Source: Candidatus Methylomirabilis sp. (GTDB lineage Bacteria; DYJV01). From it: a stretch of 9,324 bases of DNA. This document shows, one piece after another, positions 1 to 6,228 of the stretch (its first letter is position 1; every line of letters starts with the position of its first letter). Under the pieces are notes generated by a model. That model worked only from the letters and a program-made list of their open reading frames with translations, was not told where the DNA came from and made no database searches. The stretch is taken from positions 1 through 9,324 of the forward strand of contig DYJV01000076.1 in the NCBI GenBank assembly GCA_020722945.1. The letters are read 5' to 3'. The position numbers and the translations under genes were made by a program.

Positions 1-2
1 AG

Positions 3-86
3 CTTATTTTTTCAGGTAAGATGTCGATGGAAGAGATTTCAGAATTAACAGGTTTACCTATGGAAGAATTAAAAAAGATATATTAG
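3..86 (+). CDS. C-terminal fragment, possibly Rpn/PD-(D/E)XK transposase-nuclease family tail
   Basis: An open frame enters from the left edge and ends at TAG (84-86), giving 27 residues that include SMEEISELTGLPMEELKKIY. Short tails of the form 'G-x-S-x-EEI-x-ELTGL-x-x-EEI/L' are common at the C-terminus of Rpn-type (recombination-promoting nuclease/putative transposase, PD-(D/E)XK) proteins, where they form a small helix-turn-helix-like segment. The resemblance is recalled from family knowledge and rests on very few residues. The catalytic part, if it exists, lies outside the window. The following 156 bases to the next gene contain no further convincing gene. A weak hairpin at 97-120 is too far from the T-run at 136-142 to be a good terminator. 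Confidence 0.45.
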   Translation, partial: LIFSGKMSMEEISELTGLPMEELKKIY

Positions 87-163
87 AGCTATAAATGGAA
101 ATGAGTATTTTGCATTTACCTGTTTCACTATCTTATTTTTTTACTTGTAATGCTGAACTTTTC

Positions 164-182
164 TAATTAATTATATTAATTA
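164..182. repeat. AT-only perfect palindrome upstream of the EF-G2 operon
   Basis: Perfect 8-bp inverted repeat, TAATTAAT and ATTAATTA, around a 3-nt centre. It lies about 60 nt upstream of the first operon gene, in the 156-bp AT-rich leader. TATATT (172-177) and TATAAA (181-186) within and next to it resemble -10 boxes, but no good -35 box stands at the right distance. It may be an operator or promoter part, or chance in very AT-rich DNA. No function is claimed. Confidence 0.25.
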
Positions 183-242
183 TAAATTTTAACCTTTAAA
201 TTATTTTTTTATTTTTAAAATTACATATAGAAAGGGGATATC

Positions 243-2327
243 ATGTCTAATTATTCGGTTGACAAAATAAGAAACATTGTTGTCGCATCACACGGTGGTG
301 CTGGCAAAACTTCTCTTTGCGAGGCGATGCTGTTTAATGGAAAAGTTACTGACAAACTTGGGAGTGTTGATTCAAATAGTTCTGTGTTAGACTATGAAGT
401 CGAGGAGATGAAGAGGAAAATTACCATATCATCATCTATAGCTTATTTAGACTGGAATAAGACATTGATTAACTTAGCTGATACCCCAGGCTATGCAAAT
501 TTTCTTGAAGATACCAAAATATGTATGAAAGCTTTTGGTGGTGCACTTATAATTGTTTCTGCTGTATCAGGTGTAAAAGTCCAGACAGAACAAGTATGGA
601 AATTTGCAGATGATTACCAAATGCCAAAAGTAATTTTTGTGAACAAAATGGATAGAGAGAGAGCAAGTTTTGAGAGAGCTTTAGGGGATATAGAGAAGAT
701 CTTTAAAGTAAAACCTCTACCTTTACAAGTTCCAATCGGTAGTGAACTAACTTTTAAAGGGGTTGTTGACCTAATAGAGGAGAAAGCGTATATTTACGAA
801 AATGATGCAAGTGGAAAATATAAAAAAACAGATATCCCTGATGACCTGAAAGAGATATTCCCTCAGCTAAGAGAGAAGATGATAGAAAATATTGTTGAGG
901 CAGATGATGCAATAATGGAGAAGTATTTGGCAGGTGAAGATATTACCACCGACGAACTTTTCAAAGCTCTCAAAGAGGGGACACTCACAGGAAAATTTGT
1001 TCCTGTTCTTTGTGGTTCTGCAATAAAAAACATTGCTATTAATAAAGTCCTCGATTTAATACTTGACATTATGCCTAATCCACTTGAGAAAGCAAATCTT
1101 GAAGCATTTGACCCCAAAAAGGGTGAAAAAATATTTTTAAAACCTGAAATAGAGAAACCTTTTTCAGGAATAGTGTTTAAAACAATATCTGACCCTTACA
1201 CCGGTAAAATTACTATATTCAGAGTATTCTCTGGCAATGTTAACTCTGATGCCACCATCCTTAACTCTACCAAAAGCAGCAAAGAGAAGCTTGGACAGCT
1301 ATACAAACTGATAGGAAAGAAGCTCATCCCTATTACCTCTGCAAATACAGGGGAAATTGTTGCGGTTACAAAACTTAAAGATACATTGACTGGTGATATT
1401 TTATGTGATCCTAATCATCCTGTGATATTAGAGTGGGTTAAACCATCAGAACCTGTAATATCTTTTTCAATTATCCCAAAAACAAAGGGTGATGAGGAGA
1501 AAGTTTCTCTTGCTCTCCAAAAATTATCTGAAGAGGATCCATCTTTACAGATTGGACGAGATTCACAAACCAAAGAGCTCCTTCTCTCAGGAATGGGGCA
1601 AGTTCATATTGAAGTTATTGTTGAAAAACTGAAAAGAAAATTTGGAGTTGATGTAGAGCTAAAAACTCCTAAAGTCCCATACCGAGAAACAATCTCTAAA
1701 AAAGTTAAAGTTCAAGGTAAATACAAAAAACAGTCTGGAGGTCGTGGTCAATATGGGGATGTATGGATAGAGATAGAACCTTTAGAAAGAGGTAAAGGTT
1801 TTGAGTTTGTGGATAAAATAGTTGGTGGGGTTGTTCCAAAGCAGTATATCCCAGCAGTTGAAAAGGGGATACAGGAAGCTATGGTTGATGGGGTTATAGC
1901 AGGATATCCCGTTGTAGACTTGAGAGTGACACTTTTTGATGGTTCCCACCATTCAGTAGATTCATCAGAGATGGCTTTTAAAATTGCTGGTTCTATGGCT
2001 TTCAAAAAAGCAGCAAAAGATGCTGGAATGGTTATCCTTGAACCTATTATGGATATTGAAATTACAGTTCCTGATGATGTTATGGGTGATATAATAGGAG
2101 ATCTAAATAGCAGAAGGGGCAAAGTAGTTGGTGTTGATCCACTTGTTAACAGTAATCAGCTAATAAAAGCACAAGTTCCTATGTCTGAAATTCTTGAGTA
2201 TGCTCCAGATCTTCGTTCAATAACAGGGGGTAGAGGTATGTTTACAACAAGATTTTCACATTACGAAAAAGTTCCATCATTCTTGACCGATAAAATAATT
2301 GCTAATGCTCAGCCAATAGAAGAGTAA
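243..2327 (+). CDS. fusA: Elongation factor G-like GTPase, EF-G2 type
   Basis: This is a 694-residue translational GTPase with the full EF-G layout. The G domain has a P-loop SHGGAGKT (16-23), switch I ending RKITI (58-62), DTPGY (80-84), NKMD (134-137) and GSA (258-260). Domain II is near 300-385, domain III near 400-475, and domain IV near 480-600 carries SGGRGQYGDV and the tip DGSHHSVDSSEMAFK. Domain V near 600-680 includes a DIIGDLNSRRG segment. Canonical EF-G has AHIDAGKT, RGITI and DTPGHVDF. Here the P-loop is SHGGAGKT, the switch I Gly is Lys, and the switch II His that promotes GTP hydrolysis is Tyr84. These changes fit the EF-G2 paralogue group (for example Thermus EF-G-2) better than the housekeeping FusA of str operons, and no rpsL/rpsG/tuf neighbours are seen. 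The ATG follows AAAGGGG (231-237) by 5 nt. It heads an envelope-related operon. Role by inference: ribosome-dependent GTPase, with its exact translational step uncertain. Confidence 0.95.
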   Translation: MSNYSVDKIRNIVVASHGGAGKTSLCEAMLFNGKVTDKLGSVDSNSSVLDYEVEEMKRKITISSSIAYLDWNKTLINLADTPGYANFLEDTKICMKAFGGALIIVSAVSGVKVQTEQVWKFADDYQMPKVIFVNKMDRERASFERALGDIEKIFKVKPLPLQVPIGSELTFKGVVDLIEEKAYIYENDASGKYKKTDIPDDLKEIFPQLREKMIENIVEADDAIMEKYLAGEDITTDELFKALKEGTLTGKFVPVLCGSAIKNIAINKVLDLILDIMPNPLEKANLEAFDPKKGEKIFLKPEIEKPFSGIVFKTISDPYTGKITIFRVFSGNVNSDATILNSTKSSKEKLGQLYKLIGKKLIPITSANTGEIVAVTKLKDTLTGDILCDPNHPVILEWVKPSEPVISFSIIPKTKGDEEKVSLALQKLSEEDPSLQIGRDSQTKELLLSGMGQVHIEVIVEKLKRKFGVDVELKTPKVPYRETISKKVKVQGKYKKQSGGRGQYGDVWIEIEPLERGKGFEFVDKIVGGVVPKQYIPAVEKGIQEAMVDGVIAGYPVVDLRVTLFDGSHHSVDSSEMAFKIAGSMAFKKAAKDAGMVILEPIMDIEITVPDDVMGDIIGDLNSRRGKVVGVDPLVNSNQLIKAQVPMSEILEYAPDLRSITGGRGMFTTRFSHYEKVPSFLTDKIIANAQPIEE

Positions 2328-2331
2328 CTTT

Positions 2332-3027
2332 ATGAACAAAGGATTAGATATATTTCTCAGAGTTTTAATTGTGGCATCTATATTTGGTGGAATAGGTTAC
2401 TATTACTATACTAAATTTACTCTTCCATCTCAGCCTATCCTTAAATCTGACATAATCAAACTCCCAAATAAAGATGAATTACCAATTAAAGATAATAATT
2501 CCAATATATTAGATAACAAATCTGACAACAACTCTAAAATTAATCTTACTAATAGTAATATCAATACCATAGAAGCTACCAAATATTATAGAGTAACTGT
2601 CAATGATTTGTTTGACAATACAGTGGCAGAGAAAGTATCTCTTTACTTAAAGAAAATAAATTTACAATATCAATCAGCAAAGGATAAAAAGGAGATTTTA
2701 TTTAAAAGAGTGTTAGTTGGTCCATTTAAAACAAATAAAGAGTGTATCAATGCTGAAAATAAACTAAAATCATTAAAAATGGATACCATGAAACTCACCT
2801 TAAAAAATGGCTGCTTTGTTAATGTTGGTAGTTTTGTTACAGAAACAAAAGTAAAACATCTTACTTCAGAACTAAATAAAAACAGTATTCACAATATCAC
2901 TTTAATGGAGATCAAAGTTCCTAAGGATGTTTTCACTTTTAAAATAGACAATCTCTCCACCGATAAACTTAAAGATTTAGAGAAATTTTTTAAAGAGAAT
3001 CTCATTAATTACAAATTAAATGAATGA
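2332..3027 (+). CDS. Membrane-anchored protein with two SPOR-like domains
   Basis: The protein has 231 residues. A short N-terminus is followed by one hydrophobic helix (about 7-27), a low-complexity Asn/Asp/Lys/Ser linker (about 38-80), and a folded C-terminal part. Residues 84-158 show the beta-alpha-beta-beta-alpha-beta order of a SPOR domain, with the family-like string RVLVGPF (126-132) followed by a helix bearing AENKLKSL. A second, more diverged unit starts at GCFVNVGSF (160-168) and runs to about 229. SPOR domains in other bacteria bind peptidoglycan stripped of stem peptides at division sites, so a periplasmic, inner-membrane-anchored, wall-binding role is inferred. The start lies 4 nt after the EF-G2 stop with only a weak GAAGAG ahead, and the end overlaps rfaE2 by ATGA. 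Co-translation with both neighbours is likely. The SPOR call rests on pattern and predicted secondary structure, not on a search. Confidence 0.75.
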   Translation: MNKGLDIFLRVLIVASIFGGIGYYYYTKFTLPSQPILKSDIIKLPNKDELPIKDNNSNILDNKSDNNSKINLTNSNINTIEATKYYRVTVNDLFDNTVAEKVSLYLKKINLQYQSAKDKKEILFKRVLVGPFKTNKECINAENKLKSLKMDTMKLTLKNGCFVNVGSFVTETKVKHLTSELNKNSIHNITLMEIKVPKDVFTFKIDNLSTDKLKDLEKFFKENLINYKLNE

Positions 3028-3524
3028 ATACTCTAACAGACAAAATAGTAAGAAATTGGGAAACTCTTTCAGAACTTCTGAAAGTTGAAAGAGATAAAGG
3101 TAAAAAAGTAGCTTTTACCAATGGCTGTTTTGATATAATACATGCTGGGCATGTTTCTTATCTGAAAAAGATAAAAGATTTTTCTGATATCCTCGTAGTT
3201 GGCGTAAATAGTGACAGCAGTATAAAAAATATCAAAGGTGACTCAAGACCTATAATTCTTGAAGAGGACCGCATCCAGATATTAGCTGCATTTTATTTTG
3301 TCGATTATGTTACGATATTTAATGAAGGGACACCACTTAATCTTATAAAAAAGATATTACCAGATATACTTGTAAAGGGTGGAGATTGGAATATAGACAA
3401 TATAGTGGGTAAAGATATTGTTGAAAATAGTGGTGGAATAGTCAAAACAGTAAATTATATCAATGGACTTTCAACAACAGGGATAATAGAAAAAATAATT
3501 AAAAATTATAAAAAAGGAGATTAG
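3024..3524 (+). CDS. rfaE2: D-glycero-beta-D-manno-heptose 1-phosphate adenylyltransferase
   Basis: A 166-residue nucleotidyltransferase matching the C-terminal half of HldE/RfaE. It transfers AMP from ATP to heptose 1-phosphate, giving ADP-heptose precursor for the LPS inner core in the cytoplasm. Visible signatures are FTNGCFDIIHAGHVSYL (31-47) with the HxGH ATP-binding motif (40-43), VGVNSDSSIKNIKG (59-72), RPI (75-77), EEDR (80-83), PDILVKGGDW (113-122), IVGKDIV (127-133) and GLSTTGII (148-155). Length is normal for the stand-alone form, so the kinase half (RfaE1) must be encoded elsewhere. The start codon overlaps the previous stop (ATGA, 3024-3027), a sign of translational coupling. No key residue is missing. 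Confidence 0.94.
   Translation: MNTLTDKIVRNWETLSELLKVERDKGKKVAFTNGCFDIIHAGHVSYLKKIKDFSDILVVGVNSDSSIKNIKGDSRPIILEEDRIQILAAFYFVDYVTIFNEGTPLNLIKKILPDILVKGGDWNIDNIVGKDIVENSGGIVKTVNYINGLSTTGIIEKIIKNYKKGD
3514..3520 (+). promoter_or_regulatory. Ribosome binding site selecting the TTG start
   Basis: AAGGAGA lies 7 nt upstream of TTG at 3528, inside the last codons of rfaE2. The strong Shine-Dalgarno match, together with the signal peptide that begins exactly at this codon, decides the non-ATG start of the downstream gene. Confidence 0.75.
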
Positions 3525-3527
3525 ATT

Positions 3528-5360
3528 TTGAAAAATATCAAAGTAGGAGTCGTAACATTAATTTTTATCTTATTCTCTATTAATCTTTTTGCTAATTCAC
3601 CATGGGACAACCTTGCACATCAGTTGAATAACTTTTTTTCATACGGAAATATTGAAAGTTATCTTATCCAAAATACATCTGATGGTGTGATATCTTTTCA
3701 AATATCATCTACTCAACCTACACTATTTCCTAACAACGAACTTATTATAAAGAAAGGTGGCTCTAACCCTTTGGCAACTGAGACTCTCGGTTTTGCAAAA
3801 TTTTTAGGTTTTTTTAATCAGGCAGGGTCAGCCAAATCTATCTCAATTATCAACAATATATCTCCTGGTGATATCCTTATCAAGCCTTACACCAGAAAAG
3901 TTGTCTTATACACTAATGTTAAAGATAAATACTCATTCAAACCTTATGCAGATTTACAACAGTGTCTTACTTTTAACAACTTCATTATATTTGAGGTTAA
4001 CAAACCAGAAGAGGTCAATCTACTCAACCCATCTGAATACAATATATTAGTGAGGCTTGAAGTTTCAAACGGATTGCTTATAGGGAAAATACAATCTTTA
4101 TACGACAGCACGATACTTTTTAATCAATCTTATCAATTCCCTTTTCAGGTAGCTACCTCTTACCCTGTTGATACTCCTATTGCAATTACATCAAAAGATA
4201 CCAAATCAAAATTCTTTGGTATGAATCAAAATACTCCGAATAAAAGGGAAAGTTATACAAAATCAAAAAAAGATCTTGGAGACTACAGCTTTAAAACTGG
4301 TAAAGATATTAATGAATCTAAACTATCTTTATCAGGTGATTTTGAAGTAATCAAATATAAACTTGACAGAGAAATTACAAGAATAACCACATCTGATGTT
4401 GACGGAGATGGACACCCTGAGATTGTTGGGTTAAACAACTATGGTGTTTTTGCCTACACTATTGAGAATGATACTATCAAATTAAAATACTCATACTCTT
4501 TACCAGGAAACAGCTATATAGGTATCAGTATCTATAATGGTGATTTTAACAAAAATGGCAAAGATGAGCTCTTTGTAACATTGGCAGAGAAATATAAAGA
4601 CCTCGAAATTAACCATACCAAACTTTCCTCCATTATAATAGAGCATCAAGGGGGGAACAACTTCAAAGTTTTAAATAGTAATTTCCCCTACTATTTGAGG
4701 GTTGTGGATGATAGAAATGGGAACAAAGTGCTTTTATGCCAAGAGAAAGAAGAGTTTGAACCATATTCTGGTAAAGTATTTCAAGTCAAATGGTCAGGTA
4801 GTAATTTTAAAGTTGGACAACCATTTGATGAGGCAAAAAATGTTTACTCTATTTATGGATTTGCTCCAAAACCTTCTAATAAAGATTATACACTGATACT
4901 TGATGCTTTTGGTAATGTTTCAGGGTATTTTGCTCCAAAAGAGGAGAAAGTAGATATTATGGATGAAAATTTAGGGGTATTTACTACTATTCCATACCCT
5001 ATAAAGCTTAAATATCCATCAAGCAGGGGTGGTTTTGTATCTGAAAATACAAAAGATTTCTTTGCTTATAGAAGATTTGATTTTAAAAAAGATTACAACG
5101 ATCAAGTTTTTACTGTCAAAACATCATACAACAAAGATACAACAAGGAAAGTAATAAGCAAAATATTCAAAGGTAATGAAGAGCCTGACAGAATTGTTGC
5201 TATTAAATGGATAGGGAATAATATTATCAAAACATGGGAGTCTGATAAAATTTATGGAACTATATTTGATTTCTCATTCTTTAAAGAGAACGACAAAGAT
5301 ATTCTTGCTGTTCTTGTAGAGGATAGAAATGAGGGATACACCGTCCATTTAATGAGATAG
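3528..5360 (+). CDS. Secreted FG-GAP/VCBS-repeat-like protein
   Basis: This 610-residue exported protein starts at TTG. The N-terminus MKNIK plus a hydrophobic core (about 6-21) is a signal peptide, with probable cleavage after Ala22 (LFA/N). Residues 23 to about 220 are a beta-rich region that I do not recognise. From about 275, FG-GAP/VCBS-like units appear with two calcium-loop-type motifs, DVDGDGHPE (290-298) and DFNKNGKDE (339-347), each preceded by a hydrophobic strand. The rest (350-610) has similar blade-like strands but less clear motifs, so a beta-propeller is plausible. Comparable proteins are periplasmic or outer-membrane associated. No lipobox, C-terminal anchor or enzymatic motif is visible. 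It begins 3 nt after the rfaE2 stop and ends in a 12-bp convergent overlap with the minus-strand cluster. Function unknown; a cell-envelope role is inferred from export and neighbours. Confidence 0.8.
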   Translation: MKNIKVGVVTLIFILFSINLFANSPWDNLAHQLNNFFSYGNIESYLIQNTSDGVISFQISSTQPTLFPNNELIIKKGGSNPLATETLGFAKFLGFFNQAGSAKSISIINNISPGDILIKPYTRKVVLYTNVKDKYSFKPYADLQQCLTFNNFIIFEVNKPEEVNLLNPSEYNILVRLEVSNGLLIGKIQSLYDSTILFNQSYQFPFQVATSYPVDTPIAITSKDTKSKFFGMNQNTPNKRESYTKSKKDLGDYSFKTGKDINESKLSLSGDFEVIKYKLDREITRITTSDVDGDGHPEIVGLNNYGVFAYTIENDTIKLKYSYSLPGNSYIGISIYNGDFNKNGKDELFVTLAEKYKDLEINHTKLSSIIIEHQGGNNFKVLNSNFPYYLRVVDDRNGNKVLLCQEKEEFEPYSGKVFQVKWSGSNFKVGQPFDEAKNVYSIYGFAPKPSNKDYTLILDAFGNVSGYFAPKEEKVDIMDENLGVFTTIPYPIKLKYPSSRGGFVSENTKDFFAYRRFDFKKDYNDQVFTVKTSYNKDTTRKVISKIFKGNEEPDRIVAIKWIGNNIIKTWESDKIYGTIFDFSFFKENDKDILAVLVEDRNEGYTVHLMR

Positions 5361-6059
5361 AGATAACTTCTCTATCTTCTTTTTTAATATTTTTTCCATT
5401 TTATTTTTATCTTTCCCCTGCAAAGCACCAACTGGGCATACTTCTACACATTTGAGGCACCCTTTGCAGTAAGTCTCTGATATTTCTTTGTTTTCAAAGA
5501 AAGTTATTATGGTGTTGTATCCTCTTTTTGCAAAATCTATAGAATCTTTTTTGTTAAGTTTACTGCATATATTTACACACCTTCCACATAATACGCATTT
5601 TTTGTAATCGTAGATAATGTGAGGGTGTGTTGTATAATCTATATTGCTGTCTCTTTCAATAATAGGAAGAAATTGAGGTTTTAGTGGAATACCAAGGAAA
5701 TTTGTTATTTTCTGTAATTCACAAACATGATTTGCAATGCAATCTCTGCAAAAACTTTTATCAATTGATAAAAGTAGCTCTACTCCCCATTTTTGGAGCT
5801 CCCTTACCTCCTCTGTATTGGTATGAACTATCATACCCTCTTTTACTTTTTCACTACATGAAGTAACAGGCTGTCCCCTGCCCTCTATCTCAACAAAACA
5901 TAATCTGCAGGATGCATCAGGGTTTTCAGCATTTTTGAGATAGCAGAGGTTTGGTATATAAATATTATTTTCAAGACAGACTTGCAGCAGATTGTCACCC
6001 TCTTTTGCAGTTACTCTCTTACCATCAACAAATATATCAACAAGCTTAACATCATTCAT
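5349..6059 (-). CDS. HoxU-like 2Fe-2S/4Fe-4S electron-transfer subunit (NuoG N-terminal type)
   Basis: A 236-residue iron-sulfur protein equivalent to the N-terminal part of NuoG/HydA or to HoxU. The [2Fe-2S] ferredoxin domain has C39-x11-C51-x2-C54-x13-C68. Next comes the slot for the His-Cys3 cluster (HxxxCxxCxxxxxC), where C104, C107 and C113 are present but position 100 is Asp. Then come two [4Fe-4S] motifs: C155, C158, C161, C165 and C198, C201, C204, C208. The protein stops after the ferredoxin domain with a Lys-rich tail, so no molybdopterin or H-cluster domain is attached. As in HoxU, it would pass electrons between the NuoF-like FMN subunit and an unidentified partner in the cytoplasm. 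ATG at 6059 follows GGAGG (6070-6074 on this strand) by 10 nt. The region upstream has been duplicated in tandem. The 3' end overlaps the convergent FG-GAP gene by 12 bp. Confidence 0.88.
   Translation of the reverse strand: MNDVKLVDIFVDGKRVTAKEGDNLLQVCLENNIYIPNLCYLKNAENPDASCRLCFVEIEGRGQPVTSCSEKVKEGMIVHTNTEEVRELQKWGVELLLSIDKSFCRDCIANHVCELQKITNFLGIPLKPQFLPIIERDSNIDYTTHPHIIYDYKKCVLCGRCVNICSKLNKKDSIDFAKRGYNTIITFFENKEISETYCKGCLKCVEVCPVGALQGKDKNKMEKILKKKIEKLSLSH
5355..5385 (+). terminator. Rho-independent terminator of the plus-strand operon, inside a convergent gene
   Basis: A perfect 9-bp stem, AGATAGAGA (5355-5363) and TCTCTATCT (5369-5377), closes a TAACT loop and is followed by TCTTTTTT (5378-5385). 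The T-run follows only in the plus direction, so it should stop the EF-G2 operon. The 5' arm contains the TAG stop (5358-5360) of the FG-GAP gene. The whole hairpin lies within the last codons of the minus-strand HoxU-like gene and encodes part of its Lys/Ser/Leu tail. Stem GC is low (3 of 9 pairs), which is in line with the AT-rich genome. Confidence 0.75.
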
Positions 6060-6228
6060 CTATTTATATCCTCCATAATCAATCTTCTTCAATTAAAGGG
6101 AGAAGATCTGGTGGTGAAACTACTTTTACTGCATCATAACATCATTCATCTATTTATATCCTCCATAATCAATCTTCTTCAATTAAAGGGAGAAGATCTG
6201 GTGGTGAAACTACTTTTACTGCATCATA
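6047..6228. repeat. Perfect 90-bp tandem duplication at the gene junction
   Basis: 6047-6138 and 6137-6228 are identical over 92 bases with a 90-base period, so the copies share a 2-base TA at the joint. Read on the minus strand, each copy holds the last 19 codons and TGA stop of the NuoF-like gene, the GGAGG site, and the first 13 bases (ATGAATGATGTTA) of the HoxU-like gene. The upstream copy (6137-6228) serves as the real NuoF-like end. The downstream copy (6047-6138) serves as the real HoxU-like RBS and start. Neither reading frame is broken. Total identity implies a recent event or an assembly artefact. Confidence 0.95.
6126..6149 (-). other. Decoy 7-codon minicistron made by the duplication
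   Basis: The upstream copy of the HoxU-like start keeps its GGAGG site (6160-6164) and ATG (6149). After four original codons (MNDV) it runs through the duplication joint into the copied NuoF-like tail in another frame and stops at TAA (6126-6128), giving MNDVMMQ. Ribosomes may initiate here and terminate 66 nt before the true start at 6059. It is a by-product of the duplication, not a conserved gene. Any effect on translation of the HoxU-like subunit is inference. Confidence 0.5.

Noticed and set aside
97-142. Possible terminator after the left-edge gene (GGAAATG / CATTTACC, then a T-run)
   Set aside because: The stem needs a bulge, and the T-run begins about 15 nt after it, too far for an intrinsic terminator.
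1748-2122. Minus-strand open frame of 124 codons inside the EF-G2 gene
   Set aside because: The sense strand encodes conserved EF-G domains IV-V here. The antisense frame is Ser/Ile/Pro-rich without family signals and is a coding shadow.
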